The notes beneath the pieces were generated by a model that was given only the letters and a program-made list of their open reading frames with translations, ran no database searches and was not told the origin of the DNA. From positions 472,740-536,739 of the forward strand of contig NZ_RHON01000001.1 in assembly GCF_003946505.1 (NCBI RefSeq): a stretch of 64,000 nt of DNA, in the 5' to 3' direction. Below are positions 17,555 to 25,420 of this stretch, in pieces. Position numbers and translations under genes: made by a program. The DNA is from Companilactobacillus mishanensis. GTDB taxonomy: Bacteria; Bacillota; Bacilli; Lactobacillales; Lactobacillaceae. Position 1 is the first letter of the stretch. Every line of letters starts with the position of its first letter.

Positions 17555-19816
17555 TTAATCATAGATCGATGAAAGATCGTAAAGTGTTCCAGAATTATTT
17601 CCTCCTGGTCCACCCATGCCACCTGCTCCAGGTTGTCCACCTTTTGAATTAGATGGTTTGGTTGAACTTGGTGCTTTTGTGCCTGAAGGTTTCCCAGTTG
17701 GCTTCGTACCATTTGGAGGTGTACCACCTTGTCCTGGTCTGCCTTGACCACCTGGTTGACCACCAGTCGGCATCCCATTCTCATTAGAACCAGTTTTTCC
17801 AGCTAAAGATGTGGTTGAAAGACCTTTAATTGATACCTTCTTGGCATTTTTCTTGATCCAGTTCACGATCTTATTGTTAGCACTTCCGGTTTTTCCGCCT
17901 GAGTAATAGTACTTGACCTCACCAGACTTAACCATTTTCTTGAATTGAGCCAAGGTAATTGCCTGATCAGTACCATTGAATCCACCCATAGCCATAACTG
18001 CCTTACCTGTTTTAATAATGTATGGCGCAGCAGTACTTGAATCATCTGTGGCAAATAGGTATTTAGAACTTCCTTGATGTTTCTCAAGATAACTTAATAG
18101 TTTACTATTTACAGATCCCGAACCAATACCTCCACCTGAGGATCCAGGGTTAGATAATAGATCTGGTCCTGCTGTTGGCATACCTGAGCTTTCACCAGAA
18201 ATAGTTGGTGTTAGTGACCACCAAGCAGGTGCAAGCATAATTAAAATTGAACCGGCAATTGGTAAGGTCAACTTGTTCTCTAATTTCTTACCGACCCAAG
18301 GTAATGCATATAGGAGTATCGAAATCAATGAACCTACTCCCACGAGAATCCAAGATAAGACTGGATAATATTGATACATATACCAAGCTTGCAATAAACT
18401 TGTGGAAAGTATGGTGGTTGGTAACATTAATGACCAACCCGACTTAGCACGCCATTGTTTGAACATTGTGTATAGACCGACACCACCCAATGTAGCAATT
18501 GCTGGTGCCAACATGATCGTGTAGTAAGGATGGAAGAATCCAGCTACTGAGAAGAAACCGAAAACTGGTACCATCCAACCTGCCCACAACCATAATTCTT
18601 TTCGTTGTGGATTTAATCCATACCAACGTTTCATTTTGGATCCTCTATAATAGAAGAAACTAGAGAAGAATCCTAAAATTGCCACGATCAATAACCAACT
18701 TATTTGTGGACCTAATGCTTGTCCAAACAGACGGAATGGACCTTTATTACCAGTGTTGAATCCACCGCCGGCCATTCCTCCTCCACCATTTTTCTTACTG
18801 CTTCCTCCTGGACCACCAGGTGCTCCACCTTCAGATCCATTTGGCATAGCTGGTGGAGTATTTCCAGTTGAACTGCTCTTCTTAGAAGATGAAGAACCAC
18901 TTGGTTGTGTCATCCCTTTAGAAGAAGAACTCTTCTTACTACTATTTCCCATTCCTGGGAAAGCACCACCTGTACCAGTGGTTTGTCCCAGTAGTCTTTG
19001 AGTACCGTTATATCCAAAAGCTAATTCCAAAGCTGAATTATGTTCGGAACCACCTTCATATGGACGATTGCTTGGATTAGTTAAGTCTACTGATAGTGGC
19101 CAAATTAACGTGAAGACTAGTAAGAATACTGAAGCAATTCCTAAATGTGCAATTTTTTTCTTCCAACTGATTTTAGTTGCGATCCAGTAATAGAAATATA
19201 ATGCAGGTAAAATCATAAATGCCTGTAACATTTTGACATTAAAGGCAATTCCCATTAATGAAAAGCCAATCCAAAGATATCTTTGTTGACCTTTAAACAC
19301 GGCCTTTTGAACAAACCATACTGAAAGTAACAAGAAGAAGATCAATGTTGCATCCATATTATTTGTTCTTGAGTCAGCGACCGCAATAGGCGTAATTGTC
19401 ATGATCAATGCGGCAATTCTTGCTGGAACTCTACCGAATCTGTTTTTGATCAATGCATAAATCAGATAGACGGATCCTATTGCAAAAAGTATTGATGGAA
19501 GTACAACACTCCATCCGTGAACTCCAAAAATTTTGGCACTGATTGCCATAAACCATAAGGCAACTGGCGGCTTATCAACTGTTATATATCCTGCAGGATC
19601 AAAACTTGCATACCAGAAATTTTTAAAGTTTTCGGTCATACTGACGATTGCTGCAGTGTAAAAGTTATTGGCTTCTGTCGATTCCCAAATATTCCAAGCA
19701 TATAGGAATGTGGCTAAAACTAAAATTGCAATTAACCAATAATCCCATTTAACACTTTTTAATTTGGCAAAGAATCCTGTCTGCCGTTGTGTGTTGCGAG
19801 GTTCCTTAGATTCCAT
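17555..19816 (-). CDS. ykcB: GT39/ArnT-like membrane glycosyltransferase (YkcB type)
   Basis: An integral membrane GT-C enzyme of 753 residues that takes sugar from a polyprenyl carrier outside the membrane and attaches it to an envelope acceptor. The PMT-family signature ADKPP-like VDKPPVALWFMAISAKIFG lies in the first outer loop (about 80-100) and some ten to twelve membrane segments follow. Two low-complexity Ser/Gly/Pro/Lys segments interrupt it: about 285-350 in an outer loop and about 680-745 at the end, typical of YkcB from lactobacilli. The extracytoplasmic domain before the tail (GVNSKLLSYLEKH...SSKYLFATDDSS) is the usual YkcB C-terminal domain. Acceptor unknown. Confidence 0.9.
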   Translation of the reverse strand: MESKEPRNTQRQTGFFAKLKSVKWDYWLIAILVLATFLYAWNIWESTEANNFYTAAIVSMTENFKNFWYASFDPAGYITVDKPPVALWFMAISAKIFGVHGWSVVLPSILFAIGSVYLIYALIKNRFGRVPARIAALIMTITPIAVADSRTNNMDATLIFFLLLSVWFVQKAVFKGQQRYLWIGFSLMGIAFNVKMLQAFMILPALYFYYWIATKISWKKKIAHLGIASVFLLVFTLIWPLSVDLTNPSNRPYEGGSEHNSALELAFGYNGTQRLLGQTTGTGGAFPGMGNSSKKSSSSKGMTQPSGSSSSKKSSSTGNTPPAMPNGSEGGAPGGPGGSSKKNGGGGMAGGGFNTGNKGPFRLFGQALGPQISWLLIVAILGFFSSFFYYRGSKMKRWYGLNPQRKELWLWAGWMVPVFGFFSVAGFFHPYYTIMLAPAIATLGGVGLYTMFKQWRAKSGWSLMLPTTILSTSLLQAWYMYQYYPVLSWILVGVGSLISILLYALPWVGKKLENKLTLPIAGSILIMLAPAWWSLTPTISGESSGMPTAGPDLLSNPGSSGGGIGSGSVNSKLLSYLEKHQGSSKYLFATDDSSTAAPYIIKTGKAVMAMGGFNGTDQAITLAQFKKMVKSGEVKYYYSGGKTGSANNKIVNWIKKNAKKVSIKGLSTTSLAGKTGSNENGMPTGGQPGGQGRPGQGGTPPNGTKPTGKPSGTKAPSSTKPSNSKGGQPGAGGMGGPGGNNSGTLYDLSSIYD

Positions 19817-19836
19817 TATTTATTATTCTCCAATCT

Positions 19837-19926
19837 TTAAAGGGCAATATTTATTAAGAAACAAATGGCGGTATAAATAATTACCGAGAAAAAAATTGGT
19901 ATCGTATTTCGAATTTTCTTTTTCAT
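19837..19926 (-). CDS. 29-residue single-pass membrane peptide, first gene of the ykcBC operon
   Basis: Short frame of 29 codons: MKKKIRN, then a membrane segment IPIFFSVIIYTAICFLINIA, ending in Leu. AAGGGAG is nine bases before the ATG and the stop lies 20 bases before the ykcB start, whose own site is TTGGAGAA. Position, ribosome site and clean amphipathic layout support a real gene. It may be a small subunit of the YkcB/YkcC system or a regulator of the divergent sensor kinase; neither is shown. Confidence 0.6.
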   Translation of the reverse strand: MKKKIRNTIPIFFSVIIYTAICFLINIAL

Positions 19927-19974
19927 TTGTCTCAACTCCCTTGCTTGACGATGAATACAGAATAATTGAGTCAA

Positions 19975-19992
19975 CTTAAATTAAGCTTAAAT
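19975..19992. promoter_or_regulatory. CiaR-type direct repeat operator
   Basis: On the minus strand TTTAAG-CTTAA-TTTAAG, an exact match to the TTTAAG-N5-TTTAAG site known for streptococcal CiaR. It lies about 50 bases before the membrane peptide gene, with a TATTCT about ten bases after the second repeat as a possible -10 element, and about 115 bases before the response regulator gene. This suggests that the ciaR-like product controls ykcBC and maybe itself. Confidence 0.65.
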
Positions 19993-20105
19993 CAGAATTA
20001 TTGTTGAAAATATCTATAAAACCATGAAAAAAATAAAAAAGGTTTACTTTTGGGATTAATATAAATACAATCTATTCAGCTAACTTTGGAGGAAATTATA
20101 ACTAT

Positions 20106-20798
20106 ATGGATAATAATATTAAGATTTTGATAGTCGAGGATGATGAAAATTTAGCCAATAATATTGAATCATTTTTGAACGATTTTGCTTCTGTCGACAT
20201 AGAAAATGACGGCTTATCAGGTAAATTCGCCGCCATTGAAGATGTCTATGATTTGATCATTCTTGACTTAATGCTTCCAGGAATGAGTGGTTATGATATT
20301 TTAAAAAATATTCGACAAGATAAAGTTACGACCCCAGTTTTGATATTGACCGCTAAATCTGAAATTGACGATAAAATTCACGGTTTTGATCTGGGTGCGG
20401 ATGATTATTTGACTAAACCTTTCCATCGTGAAGAACTTCAGGCACGTGTCAAAGCACTCTTAAAACGAAGCGGCGCTTTGGCTGATGATTCAATTTTGAA
20501 AATCAATGACATTGAAATCAACTTAAATAATCACGAAGTATTAATTGAAAATAATCCAATCGAATTAAATGGAAAAGAATATGATCTACTGGTCTATTTA
20601 ATGCAGAATAAAAATACAATTTTAACCAAAGATCAGATTTTTGAACGTATTTGGGGATTCGATTCAGATACGTCCATCACTGTTGTCGAAGTATACATGA
20701 GTAATTTACGAAAGAAATTAAGACCTTCAGAAAACGATTATTTGATCAAAACAATCAGAAATGTTGGGTATATTTTCCAAAATGAAAAGAAAAACTAG
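20106..20798 (+). CDS. ciaR: OmpR-family response regulator, CiaR-like
   Basis: A 230-residue DNA-binding regulator. Receiver domain residues 1-120 with acidic pocket ED (11-13), phospho-acceptor Asp54 in ILDLMLPG, and the LTKPF lysine; winged-helix domain about 130-228 with NGKEYDLLVYLMQNKNTIL and RIWGFDSDTSITVVEVY. The last stretch is very like streptococcal CiaR (RLWGFDSDTTISVVEVYVS as I recall it), which is why I use the symbol. GGAGG precedes the ATG. The kinase gene overlaps its end. A CiaR-type repeat lies in its upstream region. Confidence 0.9.
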   Translation: MDNNIKILIVEDDENLANNIESFLNDFASVDIENDGLSGKFAAIEDVYDLIILDLMLPGMSGYDILKNIRQDKVTTPVLILTAKSEIDDKIHGFDLGADDYLTKPFHREELQARVKALLKRSGALADDSILKINDIEINLNNHEVLIENNPIELNGKEYDLLVYLMQNKNTILTKDQIFERIWGFDSDTSITVVEVYMSNLRKKLRPSENDYLIKTIRNVGYIFQNEKKN

Positions 20799-22101
20799 AT
20801 TAAACAAAATCACTCGTCGACAGTCAGCCAGACAATTCATTCTGGTAATGATGACCTTTGCCATTTTATTCATATCATTAGGCATGATTGTCTACAATTC
20901 ATTCAGTACATCTACTTATTCCAGTATTGATCGTGACATCAAAGCACAAGTAAATATGATTCGTCATTCTCCAAACATGCATCCTGATAATGAACCGCAC
21001 GGCCCCGAGCAAGCCAAAAGAAACCACCCTATTCCTCAACCGAATGCACCTTTTCAGACCTCAATCTTGATTTATAACAATTCGGGCAAGTTATTAAATA
21101 AAGCCAGTTTAGGTAATAGATATACTGTTCTAAAAAACCTTCCTTTACGTAAAAATGATCTTAATGTTAAGAAAAATATTGTTATCAGTAATATGAATTT
21201 CCGGATTAAATTAATTCATGCTTCTAAGAATAATAAGAACCCAGTATATGCTGGAAACTATATTATGGTTGTCCAAAATATCGATAATCAAATGCAAGCT
21301 TTGGAAAATTTTGAGCGTATTCTAATAATCTCATTTGCACTATTTTGGTTAATTTCATTGATTCTGTCATATCTTTTAACAAGATTTACAATGAGACCAA
21401 TTATAAAATCTTGGAAACAACAGAGTGAATTTGTTAATGATGCAGCACACGAATTAAGAACTCCCCTGGCAATCATTCAAGGAAAACTTGAATATATGCT
21501 AACAAAACCAAATGATACGATTATTGATGAGGCTGAACAAATTTCTGTTTCATTGGACGAAGTTAATAGATTGAATTCGTTAACCAACAGCCTGTTGGAC
21601 TTAGCTCGGGCTGACCAATCTTCAACTAAATTGGATTTTAAAGAAACCAACCCAGAGTTCTTTTTAACCGATCCAATCAAACCATTCACGGACATAATCA
21701 ATTCACAGGAAAAAGTTTTCCAAATTGATATTAAACAGAATGTAGTTTTAAATGTTGATCGAGATAAAATCAAACAACTACTTATAATACTTTTAGATAA
21801 CGCAACTAAGTACACACCAAAACACGGTACGATTGGTGTTTCTGATAATATCGAAGGAAATAAGTATCAAATTATGGTTTCTGACACTGGTGTTGGAATT
21901 AGCGATGACGATAAAAAGAAGATATTCGGTAGATTCTATCGAGTCGACAAATCAAGAAACAAAAATAGTGGCGGACATGGTCTCGGACTATCAATTGCTG
22001 AGCAAATCGTCCATGCACATCACGGTAAGATATTTGTACGTGATAATGTACCAGTTGGAACTATCTTTATCGTTGAATTACCTATTAAACATAAAAAATA
22101 A
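20782..22101 (+). CDS. ciaH: sensor histidine kinase, CiaH-like
   Basis: Membrane sensor kinase of 439 residues. Two membrane segments (about 20-42 and 180-203) bound an extracytoplasmic domain of about 135 residues that is rich in Pro, His and Asn near its start; the dimerisation helix carries the phospho-accepting His in NDAAHELRTPLAI; the ATPase domain shows LLDNATKYT (N box), DTGVGIS (G1), IFGRFYR (F box) and GHGLGLSIA (G2). The ATG at 20782 overlaps the regulator by 17 bases, so translation is probably coupled; an ATG at 20761 is a less likely alternative. A terminator follows directly. Confidence 0.92.
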   Translation: MKRKTRLNKITRRQSARQFILVMMTFAILFISLGMIVYNSFSTSTYSSIDRDIKAQVNMIRHSPNMHPDNEPHGPEQAKRNHPIPQPNAPFQTSILIYNNSGKLLNKASLGNRYTVLKNLPLRKNDLNVKKNIVISNMNFRIKLIHASKNNKNPVYAGNYIMVVQNIDNQMQALENFERILIISFALFWLISLILSYLLTRFTMRPIIKSWKQQSEFVNDAAHELRTPLAIIQGKLEYMLTKPNDTIIDEAEQISVSLDEVNRLNSLTNSLLDLARADQSSTKLDFKETNPEFFLTDPIKPFTDIINSQEKVFQIDIKQNVVLNVDRDKIKQLLIILLDNATKYTPKHGTIGVSDNIEGNKYQIMVSDTGVGISDDDKKKIFGRFYRVDKSRNKNSGGHGLGLSIAEQIVHAHHGKIFVRDNVPVGTIFIVELPIKHKK

Positions 22102-22102
22102 A

Positions 22103-22126
22103 AAGTCGCCGACGGCGACTTTTTTC
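22103..22126 (+). terminator. ciaRH terminator
   Basis: AAGTCGCC-GAC-GGCGACTT hairpin followed by T run, starting at the kinase stop. Confidence 0.9.
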
Positions 22127-22458
22127 TTGCTCAAAAATTTGAATAATCCAAAATGATTTATACAAAAACAACTTTTCCTGAACCGCCTTTTTAAAATTGT
22201 TACAGCATTAACAAAAAATTTCAATTGTGAATACAATCTTTCAAAAATATGCTGATACAACAGATAATATTGTGAAAATACCGAAATAAAGGCATTTTGA
22301 TAGTAAAAATATACCTTTTAAGACAAATTTCGATAAAATATTCTCTATTTTCCGGTTCATTCTACATAATAATTTCTTATGCTTTTTAAAATTTAACTCT
22401 TATACCAAGATGATAAGATTTTTGTTTGTGAAAGAGAACGTAATTTTGGGAGTAAATT
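22127..22458. other. AT-rich upstream region of the WxL-like gene cluster
   Basis: About 330 bases without a supported gene. It must hold the promoter of the first surface protein; I see no clear consensus promoter, operator or hairpin in it, and no TTTAAG-N5-TTTAAG site. Confidence 0.4.
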
Positions 22459-25218
22459 ATGAAATTTAAAAATGTGGCAGTAATAAGTTTGGCTATAATG
22501 CTATTCGGAATTTTTGGGATAACTTTTGGATCGACAGTACATGCATCTCATGATGCCGAAGAAAAATCAGATTTGCGAATCTCGGACTCAGCAAAATTAT
22601 CACTGGTCGATCAAGATGAGAAGTTTTTCAAAATTAAAATCAACTATCAATTAAATAAGAAAAGCCCCGTCATGATTATCAAGACACCAAATATTGAGAA
22701 CATCGATTTCGAAGATTTAAATACAAAATTTGGTGGAAATAATGTTAAATTAAATAAAGATAAAGGTATGATCACACTTAATTTAAAATATTTCACTGAC
22801 GTTGATGGTACTGGTGAACTCAATCTTAGAACTTTGAATTTTAATGATACAACTATTATGGTGATGAACGCCTCACAAGTTACTTTGGCTCAGGAAACTT
22901 TCCACAAAGAGGTGGAACCTGGCGAAAATATAGATACCGATGACGAAGACGAATCAGAAAATGCAACCGAGTATGATCCTGATGACGAACGAAACCCAGA
23001 TTCTGGATGGAAAAATGACTCAAAGAATGAACTTATGGTAACAGCTGGAAAACAATCCGTTGATAATAATGGAAACAAAATAACACCTGTTATTTATTTT
23101 GGTGATTTTAAATATGCAAAAAAAGGAATTTCTATTCATGAATCCGTTGGTTCGTTTCTAATAGAAGGACGAAAAAATAATATAACCGCTGCCAATTATG
23201 CAGTAATTAAGTCTCCACGAGGAACCGATTGGTGGAAATCAAGTCACAATACTATTTGGACAACATCTTATGGTGATGGAGACACATCAAGTGCACTAAA
23301 CCCTGAGAGAGGTTCGCAAAGAACCTTCGTAACTACTGACCTTTATAACGAAATGTCTCCTTCTGATGATCCACTTAGGCCTAAGTTAGTTGGTCCAGAT
23401 TATGAAAAAAATCACGACTTCCCTAATCTTGGAATGAATGAAAAAACAGCTCGAATCTATACGAGGGATAATCCTAAAACCGGTTTAAAGGACCAACGCA
23501 TAGCTTTTCAACAGGAATTTGGACAATATAAAATTCGTATTTCCATAACACAATCTTTTGATGAAAATAATATGGTCATCACGAAAATTAAATATCGAAA
23601 TGTTGGTAAGCTTGACGTATCAAGATTTACTGGATTCTCATTCAAATCTTTACACTTAATGAGAAACTTTCAAATGGTTGATAAGGGAGATGTATTTAAA
23701 CTACGTTCTTTAGGAAATAATCAGGGAGCATACGCTACCAGCGAAGATTTTGAAGGAAGATATGAGATGTATCTAAATAAGGGCAAAGATGCTCCTTTTG
23801 CATGGGGTGGCGGCTCACAAAGAATGGCTGTATCTTCTACAGATTCAGAGAAAGAGTTTCCATGGGCTCGACCTTCACAAGCAGTAGCTGAAGATAATTC
23901 TAGAAAGTACGAGGTTTTTCCTCTACTCCATAATTATAATGTCTTCAAAGATTTGAATGATCTCGGATACAAAACAAGGAATCCAAATGCCGGAGTCGAA
24001 TTTACTAAAGAAGAAATGAAACATCATGGTGTTGCCATGCATACTAAGAATAGATTATTAAAAGTTGGCCAGTCTGTGAATATGAGTTATACAACCAACT
24101 TCTTCTTAGCAGATAAAGAGGATCCAACAGTTCATCTATACGAAAGAGGTACACAAACCAATCCGCAGGTCGTTCAAACAAATGCAAATACATACAAATT
24201 GACAGGAAAATGGTATGACTACAATGATCGAATTATAAAACTTTATTATTCGATAGATTCAGAAGATAAGAAAAATCCAAAATTCATTCAAGAATATCAG
24301 CAAACCAATGACGAAATGAAACGTGGTACATCACATAGATGGGGACATCAAGTTCCGGTAAAATCACTAAGTCCCGGTCAGCACGTTATCAGAGTTTGGG
24401 GAATTAACCGAAATGATCGTGTATCAGAAGTCGAATCAACTGTAATTCAAATTTCTGAAAAATCTACTTCTAAACCTCAAATTACACTTACCTCCCCAAA
24501 TTCAAATACTTCAGAAGATAAACCAATGAATCCTATCGTCGGTGCATTTGACTTCAAAGATACCTGGTCTGATGCTGATAGTAAGTCAGTCGGTATCAAA
24601 TATAAGATTGATGACGAAGAAACAAAAGTACTATTCTCAAAACTTAAGAATGATCCAGAAACCGATAAAGTTCATCAATGGGAAATGGATGATTTCGATT
24701 TAAGAAAATTCAATGATACAAATCCACATAAAATCAGCTTCATCATTACTGATGATACTGATCAATCTTCAGAAACTACCTTTTATTTCAAACGCGAAAA
24801 AGGAGCATTTCAACTTATTCATCCTGAAAAAATTGATTTCGGGTTAAATAAACTTTCACCTCATAAGGACAAGACTACACAACCTTCCTTAAGAGGTGAT
24901 CTCAAGATTCACGATTATCGCGGAGAATCAAAAATTCCGTTAAAGATAGTTGTAACGGTTAATGATTTTATTAAATCTGGAAAAAATCAGTCTCCAACGA
25001 AACTAAAGGCTTGTTACTACTGGGACAACACATTGATGACCAGTGGAAAGAGTTTCCAAATTGGTGATGGAATTCATGGAGATTCCGATGTCTGGTTAAA
25101 AACTACCGATCTTTCGGAAGAATTCGAAAAGAAATTTGCTATGAAAGTGCACCACAAAGATAATTCCGACGGTAAATATAAGAGTTTGTGGACTTGGTCT
25201 GCAACCGATTCAATATAA
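22459..25218 (+). CDS. WxL-like secreted surface protein 1
   Basis: A 919-residue secreted protein: signal peptide about 1-30 (ISLAIMLFGIFGITFGSTVHA), an N-terminal beta domain about 35-160, an acidic linker (DTDDEDESENATEYDPDDE), then a long region with YFGDFKYA and GSQRTFVTTDLYNE shared with its two neighbours, an Ig-like region (WYDYNDRIIKLYYSIDSE, about 590-670), a second Ig-like region, and a C-terminal WxL-like domain (about 785-919) with IDFGLNKLSP, HDYRGES and the final SLWTWSATDSI. The first Trp of the usual GWxL motif is missing (SKIPLKI). No LPXTG; wall binding through the WxL domain is expected. GGGAGT precedes the ATG. Confidence 0.8.
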   Translation: MKFKNVAVISLAIMLFGIFGITFGSTVHASHDAEEKSDLRISDSAKLSLVDQDEKFFKIKINYQLNKKSPVMIIKTPNIENIDFEDLNTKFGGNNVKLNKDKGMITLNLKYFTDVDGTGELNLRTLNFNDTTIMVMNASQVTLAQETFHKEVEPGENIDTDDEDESENATEYDPDDERNPDSGWKNDSKNELMVTAGKQSVDNNGNKITPVIYFGDFKYAKKGISIHESVGSFLIEGRKNNITAANYAVIKSPRGTDWWKSSHNTIWTTSYGDGDTSSALNPERGSQRTFVTTDLYNEMSPSDDPLRPKLVGPDYEKNHDFPNLGMNEKTARIYTRDNPKTGLKDQRIAFQQEFGQYKIRISITQSFDENNMVITKIKYRNVGKLDVSRFTGFSFKSLHLMRNFQMVDKGDVFKLRSLGNNQGAYATSEDFEGRYEMYLNKGKDAPFAWGGGSQRMAVSSTDSEKEFPWARPSQAVAEDNSRKYEVFPLLHNYNVFKDLNDLGYKTRNPNAGVEFTKEEMKHHGVAMHTKNRLLKVGQSVNMSYTTNFFLADKEDPTVHLYERGTQTNPQVVQTNANTYKLTGKWYDYNDRIIKLYYSIDSEDKKNPKFIQEYQQTNDEMKRGTSHRWGHQVPVKSLSPGQHVIRVWGINRNDRVSEVESTVIQISEKSTSKPQITLTSPNSNTSEDKPMNPIVGAFDFKDTWSDADSKSVGIKYKIDDEETKVLFSKLKNDPETDKVHQWEMDDFDLRKFNDTNPHKISFIITDDTDQSSETTFYFKREKGAFQLIHPEKIDFGLNKLSPHKDKTTQPSLRGDLKIHDYRGESKIPLKIVVTVNDFIKSGKNQSPTKLKACYYWDNTLMTSGKSFQIGDGIHGDSDVWLKTTDLSEEFEKKFAMKVHHKDNSDGKYKSLWTWSATDSI

Positions 25219-25224
25219 AAATTA

Positions 25225-25257
25225 AGGGGACTCATCAAATGATGATGCCCCCTTTTT
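25225..25257 (+). terminator. terminator after surface protein 1
   Basis: AGGGGACTCATCA-AA-TGATGATGCCCCCT hairpin followed by T run. Confidence 0.85.
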
Positions 25258-25420
25258 AATACATGTATATTAAATACTGCATAAAATTTATAAAATCATA
25301 AGTAAGAAACCGTTCAAATATGACCAGATTTTGGACAAGCAAATGAATGGCGTCGTCTTCTTAATCATGATATGATTTTGCGATGTCATTTAGTGAATAA
25401 AAATACAAAGGAGTGTTTAA

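Noticed and set aside
18753..19001. Plus-strand proline-rich frame inside ykcB
   Set aside because: It is the antisense of the Gly/Ser-rich insert of the glycosyltransferase; no ribosome site.
22127..22458. A CiaR-type site before the surface protein cluster
   Set aside because: Words such as TTTAAAATTTAA occur, but no TTTAAG-N5-TTTAAG repeat is present.
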